DNA from: Rodentibacter mrazii
GTDB taxonomy: Bacteria > Pseudomonadota > Gammaproteobacteria > Enterobacterales > Pasteurellaceae
Assembly (NCBI RefSeq): GCF_001998825.1
Contig: NZ_MLHG01000013.1
Location: 43,442 to 107,441, forward strand
Direction: 5' to 3'
DNA: 64,000 nt
Each line of letters opens with the position of its first letter. Position 1 is the stretch's first letter. The notes beneath the pieces were generated by a model that was given only the letters and a program-made list of their open reading frames with translations, was not told the DNA's origin and searched no databases. A program made the translations under genes and the position numbers. Shown piece after piece: positions 30,105-40,442 of this stretch.

Positions 30105-30986
30105 ATGTTTAAAAAATGCTTTTCAGTTCTGTGTCTATGTATCCCTACAATATCAATGGCGCAATCCTATGTCGTTTACGATTTCACTCATGATAAAGTA
30201 TTGGAAAGTAGCTCGCCCAACCGTGTTCAACCGATTGCATCGGTAACAAAACTAATGACTGCAAATGTATTTTTAGAAAATAATAAAAATCCTCACTGCA
30301 CAACTTCTATTACAGATGATGATCATGACTATATCAAAGGTACCCGCACAAAATTACCGACGTATACACCTATTTCCTGTAATGAATTACTAAAAGCAAT
30401 GCTGGTTCATTCCGATAACTATGCCGCTCATGCACTTTCCCGTTCAGCCGGAATGAGCCGTCTCCAATTTATTCAAAAAATGAATGAAAAGGCTCGTGAA
30501 CTTGGTATGCGCTCTACCCGATTCACTGATAGCTCCGGTTTGTCGGACAGTAATATTTCAAGCGTGATGGATTTGGTTAAACTGACTAAATATTCCTTGA
30601 ATAATCCGCAAATTAAGAATTTTTCTAATATGCCAAGTGCTTATATTCAAGCCGGCGGGCGTCAGGTATTTGTGAGAAATACCAACAAATTGGTACGAGA
30701 AGAAGTATTCGATGCCGCAATTAATAAAACCGGCTATATTCGTGAATCAGGCTACAATCTAGTATTTGTTAATAAGCACCTTTGCCGAAATTCAGCCATT
30801 GGCGTGATTAGTCTAAATAATAGTTCCTCCCAATTCCGCACTAATTTCACCAAGAACAAATTAGAAAAATACGGCTGTATTGCGGGACACCGACTCAATA
30901 ATTTCACACCTGCTGATGCACAATATGAAGAAGGTTACGATGAAGAAGGGTTAAGCAATCTGATTGAACAACTTTCAAAACAATAA
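30105..30986 (+). CDS. pbpG: PBP7-type D-alanyl-D-alanine endopeptidase
   Basis: 293 residues with a signal peptide (about 1-19, SMA|QSY). The penicillin-binding motifs are complete: Ser46-V-T-Lys49, Ser103-Asp-Asn and Lys208-Thr-Gly. There is no C-terminal membrane anchor, which fits periplasmic PBP7/PbpG, an enzyme that cuts DD-crosslinks in peptidoglycan. Divergent from rlmN. Two uptake signals (30011-30019 and 30061-30069) lie in its upstream region in opposite orientation. Confidence 0.92.
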   Translation: MFKKCFSVLCLCIPTISMAQSYVVYDFTHDKVLESSSPNRVQPIASVTKLMTANVFLENNKNPHCTTSITDDDHDYIKGTRTKLPTYTPISCNELLKAMLVHSDNYAAHALSRSAGMSRLQFIQKMNEKARELGMRSTRFTDSSGLSDSNISSVMDLVKLTKYSLNNPQIKNFSNMPSAYIQAGGRQVFVRNTNKLVREEVFDAAINKTGYIRESGYNLVFVNKHLCRNSAIGVISLNNSSSQFRTNFTKNKLEKYGCIAGHRLNNFTPADAQYEEGYDEEGLSNLIEQLSKQ

Positions 30987-31108
30987 GTTTCTCTGTTCTA
31001 CCAGCAATATGCCGGTATATTTTTATTCCTACAGCCATAAACATTTAAAAGCATAGAAAAAATCTATCGTCCTTTTTGATATGCTAATCACTATAAAATA
31101 AAATCTTA

Positions 31109-31127
31109 GAAGTTGATAATCATTTTT
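31109..31127. promoter_or_regulatory. Fur-like box upstream of yfeA
   Basis: A 19-base window with an exact GATAATCATT core. I score 14 of 19 matches to the GATAATGATAATCATTATC Fur consensus. It lies 93 bp before the yfeA start. Iron-dependent repression of a Yfe system is expected. Confidence 0.5.
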
Positions 31128-31219
31128 ATTTGAAATCTCTACAAAAAGTAGTACTATTGTCCCTGTGAATGTAAACTCTTGTGTATTCACCTATAAATTC
31201 TACTTTATACGGAGATCTT

Positions 31220-32101
31220 ATGCGAATTTCATTAAAAATTATGACCGCACTTGCCTTAGGTTTATTTACGATGCAAGCTAATGCAAAATTTAAAGTCGTT
31301 ACTACTTTTACTGTTATCCAAGATATTGCACAAAATGTAGCCGGCGACGCAGCAACCGTAGAATCTATCACAAAGCCTGGAGCGGAAATTCATGAATACG
31401 AACCGACACCAAAAGACATCGTAAAGGCACAATCTGCCGATTTGATTTTATGGAACGGTTTAAATTTAGAGCGTTGGTTTGAACGTTTTTTCCAAAATAT
31501 TAAGGATAAACCAGCCGTAGTGGTGACAGAAGGTATTACACCTCTTTCTATTTATGAAGGCCCTTACAAAGACGCGCCTAATCCGCACGCTTGGATGTCA
31601 CCTTCTAATGCATTGATTTATATTGAAAATATTAAAAATGCGCTGATAAAACATGATCCTCAAAATGCCGCGGTATATGAAAAAAATGCGGCAGACTACA
31701 CACAAAAAATTAAACAATTAGATGAACCACTTCGTGCTAAACTTGCACAAATTCCGGAATCTAAACGTTGGCTGGTCACCAGCGAAGGAGCTTTCAGCTA
31801 TTTGGCGAAAGATTACAACTTAAAAGAAGGTTATTTATGGCCAATTAATGCCGAACAGCAAGGAACGCCTCAACAAGTTCGTAAAGTCATTGATTTGGTT
31901 CGTAAAAATAATATTCCGGTAGTGTTCAGTGAAAGTACTATTTCACCTAAACCGGCACAACAAGTGGCGAAAGAAAGCGGGGCAAAATATGGGGGAGTAT
32001 TGTATGTAGATTCTCTTTCAACCAAAGAAGGGCCTGTACCAACCTATATTGACCTATTGAATACTACAGTATCTACCATCGTTAAAGGATTTGAAAAATA
32101 A
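31220..32101 (+). CDS. yfeA: YfeA-like periplasmic iron/manganese-binding protein
   Basis: 293-residue cluster A-I solute-binding protein with a signal peptide (cleavage after QANA, about residue 22). Likely metal ligands follow the family order: His in EIHEYEPTP, His in NPHAWMSP, Glu in TSEGAFSY, Asp in YVDSLS. The frame is open 13 codons further to a GTG (31181), but GGAG precedes the ATG at 31220. An uptake signal lies inside the signal-peptide region. First gene of yfeABCD. Confidence 0.94.
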   Translation: MRISLKIMTALALGLFTMQANAKFKVVTTFTVIQDIAQNVAGDAATVESITKPGAEIHEYEPTPKDIVKAQSADLILWNGLNLERWFERFFQNIKDKPAVVVTEGITPLSIYEGPYKDAPNPHAWMSPSNALIYIENIKNALIKHDPQNAAVYEKNAADYTQKIKQLDEPLRAKLAQIPESKRWLVTSEGAFSYLAKDYNLKEGYLWPINAEQQGTPQQVRKVIDLVRKNNIPVVFSESTISPKPAQQVAKESGAKYGGVLYVDSLSTKEGPVPTYIDLLNTTVSTIVKGFEK

Positions 32102-33006
32102 TGGACTCATTTTCGACATCAATTTGGGTGAATGACGTAACTGTTCGTTACAACAACGGGCATACTGCGATTCACGATATGACCTTTTCACTCAATGACG
32201 GTACGATTTGCGCACTGGTTGGCGTGAACGGTAGTGGAAAATCAACCTTGTTTAGAAGCCTAATGGGGTTGGTGAAACCACAAAAAGGTGAAATAAAACT
32301 ATGCAACCTACCGATCTCTCAAGCTCTAAAACGTAATCTGATTGCTTATGTTCCGCAATCGGAAGAAGTGGACTGGCAATTCCCTGTTTCCGTTTATGAT
32401 GTCGTAATGATGGGGCGTTATGGATATATGAATCTTTTACGTATCCCAAAAGCTATTGATAAACAGAAAGTGCAAGAGGCTATGCAACGTGTAAACATTG
32501 AGCATCTTGCACATCGCCAAATTGGCGAACTGTCCGGCGGGCAAAAAAAACGAGTGTTTTTAGCTCGGGCACTGGCACAACAAAGTCCAATAATTTTATT
32601 GGATGAGCCTTTCACTGGGGTAGATGTTAAAACGGAAAACGCTATTGTAGATTTATTGCAGCAACTTCGTAGTGAAGGGCATCTAATTTTAGTTTCGACT
32701 CACAATCTGGGTTCTGTGCCTGATTTTTGTGATCAGGTTGTGATGATCAATCGCACGGTCATTGCTGCCGGCAAAACCGAAGATACCTTTAACCAACACA
32801 ATTTAGAGATCGTCTTTGGTGGTGTGTTGCGCCATATTAGATTACAAGGTGAAGACTTACATAATGATGAAGACAAACGCGCAGTAACAGTCCTGACCGA
32901 TGATGAAAAAGCAGTAGTATTCTATGGTGAAACTAAACAAGATCCTCCCGCCACGACACAAGATTGCTATTCTGATACGTCCGCTAATAAAAAAGAGAAG
33001 GAATAA
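32101..33006 (+). CDS. yfeB: YfeB, chelated iron/manganese ABC ATPase
   Basis: 301 residues. Walker [10 protein letters not shown] (about 41-49), signature ELSGGQKKR (near 142) and Walker [10 protein letters not shown] are intact. The last 40 residues form an acidic, polar tail of unknown role. Its ATG shares a base with the yfeA stop, so the two are coupled. Confidence 0.94.
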   Translation: MDSFSTSIWVNDVTVRYNNGHTAIHDMTFSLNDGTICALVGVNGSGKSTLFRSLMGLVKPQKGEIKLCNLPISQALKRNLIAYVPQSEEVDWQFPVSVYDVVMMGRYGYMNLLRIPKAIDKQKVQEAMQRVNIEHLAHRQIGELSGGQKKRVFLARALAQQSPIILLDEPFTGVDVKTENAIVDLLQQLRSEGHLILVSTHNLGSVPDFCDQVVMINRTVIAAGKTEDTFNQHNLEIVFGGVLRHIRLQGEDLHNDEDKRAVTVLTDDEKAVVFYGETKQDPPATTQDCYSDTSANKKEKE

Positions 33007-33009
33007 CCT

Positions 33010-33858
33010 ATGCTAGATTTACTACTCGAGCCCTTCTCTTATGACTATATGCTGAAAGCAATGATTTTGAGTACGGTTGTCGGTGGAATTTGTGCTTTTT
33101 TATCCTCCTATTTAATGCTCAAGGGCTGGTCATTAATTGGTGATGCCTTATCACACTCCGTTGTACCGGGTGTTGCCATTGCTTATGCGTTTTCCTTGCC
33201 TTATGCGCTTGGTGCATTTTTTTCAGGTATTTTAGCCGCAATTTCTATTTTATGGATTAAATCTATTTCGAAGCTAAAGGAAGATGCCGTTATCGGCTTT
33301 ATTTTCAGTACATTTTTTGCGTTCGGGTTATTGATTATTTCCTTAAATCCAACTGCCGTAAATGTGCAAAGTATTATTTTAGGTAATATTTTGGGAATTG
33401 CAGATGAGGACATCTACCAAGTTTCGATCATTATCGGTATTTGTTTAGTCTTGCTTTTATTATTCTGGAAAGATCTACTACTGATTTTTTTCGATGAAAC
33501 TCAAGCGATTACCGTAGGACTTTCACCACTTTTCTATAAAACCTTATTTTTTACCTTATTAAGTGCTTGTGTCGTCGCTGCATTACAGACCGTAGGAGCA
33601 ATTCTTGTGATCGCAATGGTCATTACACCGGGCGCCACGGCTTACTTACTGACAGACAAATTTAAAACCCTAGCGATCATTGCCGTTATACTAGGTTCAA
33701 TCACCAGTTTTGTGGGCGTTTATATTAGCTATTATTTAGACGGTGCAAGCGGGGGAATAATTGTTACACTGCAAACTTTACTTTTCTTGCTTGCGTTTTT
33801 ATTTTCCCCAAAATACGGCTTACTTACTCGCAATAAAAAGGCGGTACCCAATGTTTGA
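33010..33858 (+). CDS. yfeC: YfeC, iron/manganese ABC permease
   Basis: 282-residue ABC-3 family permease with about eight membrane segments and the conserved motif GWSLIGDALSHSVVPGVAIA (near 38-57). It pairs with the homologous YfeD to form the membrane channel. It starts 3 bp after yfeB. Confidence 0.95.
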   Translation: MLDLLLEPFSYDYMLKAMILSTVVGGICAFLSSYLMLKGWSLIGDALSHSVVPGVAIAYAFSLPYALGAFFSGILAAISILWIKSISKLKEDAVIGFIFSTFFAFGLLIISLNPTAVNVQSIILGNILGIADEDIYQVSIIIGICLVLLLLFWKDLLLIFFDETQAITVGLSPLFYKTLFFTLLSACVVAALQTVGAILVIAMVITPGATAYLLTDKFKTLAIIAVILGSITSFVGVYISYYLDGASGGIIVTLQTLLFLLAFLFSPKYGLLTRNKKAVPNV

Positions 33859-34663
33859 TTGGTTTTTCGAGCCTCTCCAATTTGCTTTTATGCAGAATGC
33901 GTTGCTCACAGCATTAATTGTCTCTACTATCTGTGCCCTACTGTCCTGTTATTTAGTATTAAAGGGTTGGTCGCTAATGGGTGACGCGATTTCTCATGCC
34001 GTGCTACCCGGAATTGTATTAGCCTATCTAGTAGGTATTCCTCTTGCTATCGGCGCATTCCTATCCGGCATTTTTTGTGCCTTCGGCGTGGGATATTTAA
34101 AAGAAAACAGTCGAATTAAAGAAGATACCGCCATGGGTATTGTGTTTTCAGGAATGTTTGCCATCGGATTGGTGATGTTTACCAAAATTCAAACCGAGCA
34201 ACATTTAACCCATATTTTGTTTGGCAACGTATTAGGGGTCAGCAATATTGAATTAATACAAACTGCGGTCATTTCTACCTTTGTTTTTGTTGTTATTCTC
34301 TTTAAGCGCCGTGATTTACTACTTTATTGTTTTGATGCAAGCCACGCTCGAGTCGCCGGTCTCTCACCACAAGTTTTGCATTATAGCTTGCTTATTCTAA
34401 CTGCGCTTACTATTGTCAGCACCATGCAGGTGGTTGGCGTAATTTTAGTGGTTGCCATGTTGATAGCACCGGGAATTACTGCGCTTACATTGACGAAATC
34501 CTTTGATAAAATGCTATGGGTTGCCGTCATAACCTCTGTCATTTCAAGCCTTATGGGTGTGATTTTAAGCTATCACTTTGATGCCTCAACGGGCGCTTGT
34601 ATCATTTTATTGCAGGCGGCAATTTTTGTCCTTGCATTAGCCTATAGCAAAATTAAACAATAA
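33851..34663 (+). CDS. yfeD: YfeD, second iron/manganese ABC permease
   Basis: 270 residues, paralogous to YfeC (GWSLMGDAISHAVLPGIVLA near 34-53). The frame is open 30 codons further into yfeC, but the ATG at 33851 gives the family start and overlaps yfeC by 8 bp. Last gene of the operon, followed by a hairpin. Confidence 0.95.
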   Translation: MFDWFFEPLQFAFMQNALLTALIVSTICALLSCYLVLKGWSLMGDAISHAVLPGIVLAYLVGIPLAIGAFLSGIFCAFGVGYLKENSRIKEDTAMGIVFSGMFAIGLVMFTKIQTEQHLTHILFGNVLGVSNIELIQTAVISTFVFVVILFKRRDLLLYCFDASHARVAGLSPQVLHYSLLILTALTIVSTMQVVGVILVVAMLIAPGITALTLTKSFDKMLWVAVITSVISSLMGVILSYHFDASTGACIILLQAAIFVLALAYSKIKQ

Positions 34664-34690
34664 TTCAAGGCGGATATTATCCGCCTGAAT
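34663..34690. terminator. Bidirectional terminator between yfeD and rlmC
   Basis: GGCGGAT (34669-34675) / ATCCGCC (34679-34685) with an ATT loop and flanking ATTCA/TGAAT pairs around one bulged A. It separates the convergent yfeD and rlmC genes. Confidence 0.85.
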
Positions 34691-34692
34691 CA

Positions 34693-35865
34693 TTAATTGG
34701 TGACACGCTCTAATAATGTCAGCACCTCATAATGTGCCGTATGCGGAAACATATCAAAAAGCTGAATTTTGATAGGCTTATAATGTGTCAGATAGCGTAA
34801 ATCTTTCCCCATAGAAATCGCGTTACAACTGGAATATAAAATAAAGTGCGGTCGGATTTGATTGAGAAATTCACTCAATTCCCGCCCGATTCCACGACGT
34901 GGGGGATTTACGATAACCAAATCCGGTTTTTCCCCATTTCCATTCAATGCAAAATTTGCCGCATCTAAAGATTGAAATTTCACGTTCTGTAACGCTAACT
35001 TTTGATCGGACATTTTTGCCGCCAAAATTGCCGATGGCGAAATTTCAATGCCTGTTAACTCAACGTTCTGCCCTTGTTTTTGTAATCCATAGGCACAATG
35101 CAAACCAAAACCGCCCACACCACAAAATAAATCCCATAACTTTGTGATAGGCAAACCTTTTATCCATTGTTGTGCCGTTTTATATAATCTTGCAGCAACC
35201 TGAGGATTCGTTTGGAAAAACCCTTGGGGACGGATAAAAAGCGGAATATCATTAAAATTTTCCGCCAGAAACTGTTTTTCTGTTAGAAAAATTTCTTGCT
35301 CCCCTTCCAAAATCGCAGCGTGTTGGGATTGCAAATTCACACTAACCACCTCTAATTGGGGCAATTTGCTGAGAAGCCCTGCCAGTTCCCGATAAATTAA
35401 TGCCAATTTATTTTCAGAACGCAACACAAAACGTAACATTAATTTTCCTGTTGATATGCTTTCTGTCAGCAAAATATATTTAAGTTCGCCTTTCTTCTTG
35501 GCAACGTTGTACGGCACTAAACCGGCACGCCCGATAAAATCTTTCAGAATAGAAAAAATTGCGCCAAAATGCGTGGGATAAAGAGGACAATCAGACAAAT
35601 CAATCGCACTATTCGGATCATTAGACTCTTGTAAAATGCCAAGAATCGGGCGTTCCACCGAACCGCTGACAACCATTTTGGCTTTATTGCGAAATCCCGA
35701 CAGGCGGGATTGGAAAGGTGGCAACCAAACCAAATCATCGCAATTCAAATGGGAAAGTTGTATTTTAAGATGAGTGATTTTCTCAGAAAGTTGTTGTTCG
35801 TAGGGCATTTCAAGCCATTGACATGAACGACAATTTCCCGCTTGATAATGGTGGCAGTCAATCAT
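34693..35865 (-). CDS. rlmC: RlmC (RumB), 23S rRNA m5U747 methyltransferase
   Basis: 390 residues. N-terminal Fe-S cysteines (Cys4, Cys12, Cys15 in the [14 protein letters not shown] stretch, plus one in SDCPLYP), SAM motif [15 protein letters not shown] and catalytic Cys in YSSCNA. It methylates U747 of 23S rRNA. The start at 35865 forms an ATGA overlap with the nagZ stop and matches E. coli RlmC; the frame is open six codons further. Confidence 0.95.
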   Translation of the reverse strand: MIDCHHYQAGNCRSCQWLEMPYEQQLSEKITHLKIQLSHLNCDDLVWLPPFQSRLSGFRNKAKMVVSGSVERPILGILQESNDPNSAIDLSDCPLYPTHFGAIFSILKDFIGRAGLVPYNVAKKKGELKYILLTESISTGKLMLRFVLRSENKLALIYRELAGLLSKLPQLEVVSVNLQSQHAAILEGEQEIFLTEKQFLAENFNDIPLFIRPQGFFQTNPQVAARLYKTAQQWIKGLPITKLWDLFCGVGGFGLHCAYGLQKQGQNVELTGIEISPSAILAAKMSDQKLALQNVKFQSLDAANFALNGNGEKPDLVIVNPPRRGIGRELSEFLNQIRPHFILYSSCNAISMGKDLRYLTHYKPIKIQLFDMFPHTAHYEVLTLLERVTN

Positions 35866-36908
35866 GCTTTGCTCGCCAGCCATTCTTGTTGCAGTACCGC
35901 TAACTTTTTATGATTTTCCAGCCAGCGTGCTGTTTCGATTAATTCAGACCAGTTATATGATTTTTTCTTAAATAAACTTTTTAAGCGAGTTTGACGTTGA
36001 ATAAAGTGCGGTTGATTTTCCGAGAGTTTTAATTGATCTAACACTTGAACCACACCTTCCCGTTCATTACAAAGTAACAATAAATCACAACCGGCATTTA
36101 ATGCTTTTTCACTACGCGCGACAAAATCTCCCATAAATCCGGCACCTTTCATACCTAGATCATCGGAGAAAATTGCTCCATTGAAATTCAGTTTTTCACG
36201 TAAAATACGCTTTAACCAATATTCTGAACCACTTGCCGGCTGGCTATCACATTGGCTATAAATAACATGAGCAGGCATAATGGCATCTAATTTTTGCCGA
36301 GCAATTAATTGTTGGAAAGGTTGAATATCTTGACTAAAAATCTCAGTCTGAGGACGTTCATCATAAGGCGTTTCTAAATGAGAATCTGCCAATACCTGTC
36401 CATGACCGGGAAAATGTTTACCCGTTGTTGCCATGCCGGCCTCATGCATTCCATCAATAAAAACGCTTGCTAAATTGACTGCACTTTTCACATTAGCACT
36501 AAAGCTACGATCCCCAATAGCACGGCATTCATGCCCCAAATCCAACACTGGAGCAAAACTTAAATCAATATCAAGAGCAGCTATTTCCGTCGCCATTTGC
36601 CAGCCGGCTTCCCTTGCCCAACATTGTTGCTGCTGCAAATCATCGGACAATGAGGCAAAAGCTTGCATTGCCGGTAATTGCGTAAAGCCTTCACGGAAAC
36701 GTTGCACTCGACCGCCTTCTTGATCCACTGTAATGAGTAAAGGCTTCTTCACACGCTCACGCACGGATTTCACCAATGCCTGAATCTGTTCTCGATCATA
36801 AAAATTTCGTGTAAACAAAATTAAACCGGCAACCAGAGGATGTTCCAACAGCTCGATTTCTTCTTGGCTTAATTCGTAGCCTTCAAGATCAATTAATAAA
36901 GTAGACAT
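35862..36908 (-). CDS. nagZ: Beta-N-acetylhexosaminidase NagZ
   Basis: 348 residues, glycoside hydrolase family 3. The substrate/catalytic loop [15 protein letters not shown] (near 162-176) and the nucleophile region [10 protein letters not shown] (near 246) are present. NagZ removes GlcNAc from anhydro-muropeptides in the cytoplasm, part of peptidoglycan recycling; in other species the products induce AmpC. Followed by rlmC with a four-base overlap. Confidence 0.96.
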   Translation of the reverse strand: MSTLLIDLEGYELSQEEIELLEHPLVAGLILFTRNFYDREQIQALVKSVRERVKKPLLITVDQEGGRVQRFREGFTQLPAMQAFASLSDDLQQQQCWAREAGWQMATEIAALDIDLSFAPVLDLGHECRAIGDRSFSANVKSAVNLASVFIDGMHEAGMATTGKHFPGHGQVLADSHLETPYDERPQTEIFSQDIQPFQQLIARQKLDAIMPAHVIYSQCDSQPASGSEYWLKRILREKLNFNGAIFSDDLGMKGAGFMGDFVARSEKALNAGCDLLLLCNEREGVVQVLDQLKLSENQPHFIQRQTRLKSLFKKKSYNWSELIETARWLENHKKLAVLQQEWLASKA

Positions 36909-36911
36909 AAT

Positions 36912-37262
36912 TTACTGTAAATAAAGACGATAATTGGTACTTTCTGATGTCGGTTTCATCAGCTCAATGGCTTTACTTTCTTGAGCTTGTAAGCGCAACT
37001 TTCCAACAACGCTCTCTCGTTGATCCGTCCAAACTTGAGTAATACCCTGTGCGTTATACCAAAAAAGATGATAATTCACATTAATAGGTTGGGCGCTTTT
37101 ATTTTTTACCCATGCAGAATCTGCCGACACTTTCACTTCAACAACAGGAGCAAGCTCCGCTGTTATATTCAAAATTGGGTTATTTGTATGAACTAAATTC
37201 GGTCCTGAAACGGAACAAGCCGAAAGTACAATACTCGAAAAAATAATCAGTGATTTCTTCAT
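36912..37262 (-). CDS. YcfL-like lipoprotein (DUF1425)
   Basis: 116 residues with a lipobox (VLSACSV, Cys16). The mature domain is a beta-sandwich type with the YcfL-like stretch PINVNYHLFWYNAQGI. E. coli ycfL lies next to hinT and nagZ-region genes, the same context. Function unknown. Its ATG overlaps the hinT stop by one base. Confidence 0.85.
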   Translation of the reverse strand: MKKSLIIFSSIVLSACSVSGPNLVHTNNPILNITAELAPVVEVKVSADSAWVKNKSAQPINVNYHLFWYNAQGITQVWTDQRESVVGKLRLQAQESKAIELMKPTSESTNYRLYLQ

Positions 37263-37612
37263 TATTTTCCCAACATTTTGCCAAGCGGTTCGCCCCCGAG
37301 CAGGTGCATATGAATATGGAATACTTCCTGCCCGCCATGCTTGTTACAGTTAATAATTAAACGATAACCATCTTCCGCAATACCCTCTTGTTTGGCTAAT
37401 TTTGCCGCCACAGTGAACAAACGACCAAGTGAAACTTCATCTTGTTCGGTTACATCATTTATGGTTGGAATTAATTTATTTGGAATAATTAAAATATGGG
37501 TTTTGGCTTGCGGTGCAATATCACGAAATGCGGTAACCAACTCATCTTGATAAACAATATTAGCGGGAATTTCTTTGCGAATAATTTTACTGAAAATGGT
37601 TTCTTCTGCCAT
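37262..37612 (-). CDS. hinT: HinT, purine nucleoside phosphoramidase (HIT family)
   Basis: 116 residues. N-terminal [20 protein letters not shown] and the C-terminal histidine triad HIHMHLLGG (near 98-106) identify the HIT/HinT family, which hydrolyses adenosine phosphoramidates. First gene of hinT-ycfL-nagZ-rlmC. Confidence 0.95.
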   Translation of the reverse strand: MAEETIFSKIIRKEIPANIVYQDELVTAFRDIAPQAKTHILIIPNKLIPTINDVTEQDEVSLGRLFTVAAKLAKQEGIAEDGYRLIINCNKHGGQEVFHIHMHLLGGEPLGKMLGK

Positions 37613-37700
37613 GGGATTTTCCTTTCATCAATGAAAAAAGTGCGGTTGAAAATTATGACATTATGTCGCAGTTGCACAAATTTGATTATGGTTTATTCAG

Positions 37701-37780
37701 TAGGGACACACTACGTGTATCCTCTATAAAAACAAACAATTTCAATGGGTTATTAAGTGAACGCACTCAGTGCGTCCCTA
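37701..37780. repeat. Short inverted-repeat element, MITE-like
   Basis: About 80 bp. The left end TAGGGACACAC (37701-37711) and right end GTGCGTCCCTA (37770-37780) are inverted copies differing at one position. Each end also folds on itself (GGA-ACAC..GTGT-TCC on the left; ACGCACT-C-AGTGCGT on the right). No target-site duplication is obvious. No protein is encoded. Confidence 0.55.
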
Positions 37781-37892
37781 CATTTCATTGACATTTCTGT
37801 TTTGTGCATTCTCTGAATAATGCTAGAAAATTACCGCACTTTTTATCAGAAATCAGGCTTGATTGCAATTTACCTTTATTCTCTCAAGAAAA

Positions 37893-37919
37893 AAGCCTAT
37901 GTTCCCTTCCCATAGGCTT
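37893..37919 (-). terminator. ppiD terminator
   Basis: AAGCCTATG (37893-37901) / CATAGGCTT (37911-37919) perfect stem with a nine-base loop, followed on the minus strand by TTTTTTC. It ends the mnmE-mntP-ppiD run. Confidence 0.9.
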
Positions 37920-37938
37920 CTAGGTCAGAACTCACAAA

Positions 37939-39801
37939 TTAGTTTTCATCTTCTTGTTTGATAAAGGCTTCATTAATTTCAATTTTTGCCTTATCACGCA
38001 ATGCTTGTAAAAGTTGTGTACGTAATTCAAGTTGCTGCGTTTGACGGAGTTGCTCTCCGAATTGAGCTAATTCTTGCTCATTCAGTTCGCCTTGCTCCAC
38101 TTTACTCAGCGCTGCGACTATCACATCACCTTTACTATTACGCACCATTTTATACACTGTTGCGCCATTTGCCGGTTTTTCCATGGAGAAAATACCATTG
38201 GTTAAAATCGGATCTTGATTTTCAGTAAAGGCAAAAGTTTGTTCCGTACCGAAAGAAATACCCTCCGGCAATTTATTTGGATCTGTCGAAAGATCATTAA
38301 CCGATTGTGTAGCCTTCGTAATCAACATTTTTTCCGCTTTTTCACGTTTTAAAAAGTTTTCAATATCCGATTTTGCTTCATCTAATGTTTTTATGCCTTC
38401 AGCTTTATGATCTAACACACGTACCAAAACAATATTTTGTTCCCCTATATTTAACGGTTCGGAATTTGCTCCTCCATTTGAAATATCGGAATCAAACATC
38501 GCAGAAACCACATTAGGTGAATTTAACGCTTCCGGTACATTTTCACGAGAAAAATAACCGCTTTCTTGCACTTTTACGCCGGCTACGTTTGCTGCACTCT
38601 CTAAAGATTTAGAGTCTTCAAAAGCTTTTTCACGTACATTTTTTTCGACTGTGTAAAAGCGGTTTTCCAATAAGTTTTTACCCACTAAATCTGTGATTTG
38701 TGTTTTCACTTCATCTAGCGGTTTTTCTTTACGCTCCTCGACTAAAATAATGTGAAAACTCCCCTCAACATTGACCGGTTCGCTAAATTTTCCGACCTGA
38801 AGCATAATTGCAGCATCTTCAAAAGCCTTTGGTAATTCATTGATATTTACCCAACCTAATTCGCCCCCCTTCTCACCTGAAACTTTATCTAGCGAACGTG
38901 TTTTAGCTAACTCGGCAAAACTTGCGCCATTCTGTAATTCTTGATAAGCAGTTTGCGCATCTTGTTCATTGGAAAATTGAATATGCGCTAATTTCTGAGT
39001 CATAAACTGTGCTTTATTATCTTGATAATATTGCGCAATTTCCACATCACTTACTTGAATATCTTTTGCTACATCGGCGCCTGAAACTTGGATATATTGT
39101 ACTTTTACTTGTTCAGGTTGCACAAAAGCTTTTTGATTGGCTTCATAGTAAGTTTTTACTTCATCTTCAGTGATATTCTGTTTTGCCATTTCATCAGCAA
39201 GGGATAATGTCGCTAAACGAGCAATACGTTTTTGAAAGAAAAGTTGAGCACTATCTTTTACTTGAACAGGCACTACAAATTCACTATTTGCAATACCGTT
39301 TTGCATTTGTTCAAGTGTCAGTGCACCACGCAAAATATTCGCATAGGTATCCGAACTTAAGCCATTTTGTGCAAGAATTTGTTGATATAATCCATTGTCA
39401 AATTTTCCATTAGATTGAAAATTCGGATCAACCACAATGGCTCGTTTGATCATTTCATCGCTTACACCTAATTTCAATTCTTTCGCATATTGACGAAGCA
39501 ATTCTTGATCAACCAAACGATTAATAATTCCCTGACGCAAAGTATTGACAAATTCAGGCGAATCGGACTGAGTTAAAAATGCCTCCCCTTCTTGTGCCGC
39601 ACGAGCTTCAAATTCTTGGTTATAACGATTCATAAACTCTTGCTGGGAAATGGTTTCGCCATTGACCTTTGCGGCATAAGAATCATAGCTACTAAATAAA
39701 TAACCGGACATCCCCCCTACTAAGAATGAAATGGTAATCAGTCCGAGAATAAATTTAGCAATTTTGGTATTTGCCATACCATTCATTTTTTCAATAAACA
39801 T
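37939..39801 (-). CDS. ppiD: PpiD, membrane-anchored periplasmic chaperone
   Basis: 620 residues (E. coli 623): short cytoplasmic start, one membrane helix (about 14-34), SurA-like N-terminal chaperone region, a parvulin domain (about 265-355) and a C-terminal region. PpiD works at the SecYEG exit with YfgM, which is also in this window. The parvulin domain is usually inactive in PpiD; I did not test that here. Confidence 0.94.
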   Translation of the reverse strand: MFIEKMNGMANTKIAKFILGLITISFLVGGMSGYLFSSYDSYAAKVNGETISQQEFMNRYNQEFEARAAQEGEAFLTQSDSPEFVNTLRQGIINRLVDQELLRQYAKELKLGVSDEMIKRAIVVDPNFQSNGKFDNGLYQQILAQNGLSSDTYANILRGALTLEQMQNGIANSEFVVPVQVKDSAQLFFQKRIARLATLSLADEMAKQNITEDEVKTYYEANQKAFVQPEQVKVQYIQVSGADVAKDIQVSDVEIAQYYQDNKAQFMTQKLAHIQFSNEQDAQTAYQELQNGASFAELAKTRSLDKVSGEKGGELGWVNINELPKAFEDAAIMLQVGKFSEPVNVEGSFHIILVEERKEKPLDEVKTQITDLVGKNLLENRFYTVEKNVREKAFEDSKSLESAANVAGVKVQESGYFSRENVPEALNSPNVVSAMFDSDISNGGANSEPLNIGEQNIVLVRVLDHKAEGIKTLDEAKSDIENFLKREKAEKMLITKATQSVNDLSTDPNKLPEGISFGTEQTFAFTENQDPILTNGIFSMEKPANGATVYKMVRNSKGDVIVAALSKVEQGELNEQELAQFGEQLRQTQQLELRTQLLQALRDKAKIEINEAFIKQEDEN

Positions 39802-39863
39802 ATTTACCCTTTTTAAAAGACAAAATTTTTCGAATTATAATCGAAAGCGAGGAAATTCGCACC

Positions 39864-40430
39864 TTAAAATACGAAAACATCGTGCTCAAATAAAATTTTA
39901 ATCCCGATAATAATGATGACTAAACCGCCAAAAATTTCGGCTTTATTTTTAAATTTTCTTCCTAAAAAATGACCGCTCTTTATGCCGATAAAAGAAATCA
40001 CAAAAGTAGTAAAACCAATAGTCCATACTGCCTCAATAATATCCACATACAAAAAAGCAAATGAAATACCGACCGCCAGCGCATCAACACTCGTCGCCAA
40101 ACCTAAAGTAAGTAGTCGTTTAATATTGATTAAATCTGAAATCTGCTCTTGTTCTTCTTCGGAGAACCCCTCACGGATCATATTTGCCCCAATTAATAGT
40201 AAGAGAATAAACGCAATCCAGTGATCCCATTCCTGAATAACTTTGCTAAATTGCGCCCCTAACACATAACCGATAAGTGGCATTATTGCTTGGAAACAAC
40301 CAAAGCAAAGGGCTATCATCACTGCCTGTTTCCATCTAAAAGAGAGCATAGCAAGTCCTTTAGAAATCGAAACGGCAAAGGCATCCATCGATAGTCCCAG
40401 TGCAATAATCCACAGTATATAAAATGCCAT
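39864..40430 (-). CDS. mntP: MntP, manganese efflux pump
   Basis: 188 residues with six membrane helices. The paired acidic motifs SMDAFAVSISKGL (near 14-26) and TSVDALAVGISF (near 113-124) are the Mn-binding signature. It exports excess Mn(II). Only 12 bp separate it from mnmE upstream, so it is probably co-transcribed and there is no room for the Mn riboswitch that precedes E. coli mntP. Confidence 0.93.
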   Translation of the reverse strand: MAFYILWIIALGLSMDAFAVSISKGLAMLSFRWKQAVMIALCFGCFQAIMPLIGYVLGAQFSKVIQEWDHWIAFILLLLIGANMIREGFSEEEQEQISDLINIKRLLTLGLATSVDALAVGISFAFLYVDIIEAVWTIGFTTFVISFIGIKSGHFLGRKFKNKAEIFGGLVIIIIGIKILFEHDVFVF

Positions 40431-40442
40431 GGTTATCTGCCT

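Larger units (their letters stand above)
37613..37938. other. Gene-free spacer between hinT and ppiD
   Basis: 326 bp with no coding potential that I trust. It holds two uptake signals in opposite orientation (37638-37646, 37833-37841), a MITE-like element (37701-37780) and the ppiD terminator (37893-37919). The hinT promoter must lie here but was not resolved. Confidence 0.7.

Noticed and set aside
31126..31371. Minus-strand frame across the yfeA promoter and start
   Set aside because: It overlaps the Fur-like box and the YfeA signal peptide; no homology recognised.
40431..40442. yybP-ykoY manganese riboswitch before mntP
   Set aside because: Only 12 bp lie between mnmE and mntP, too short for the element.
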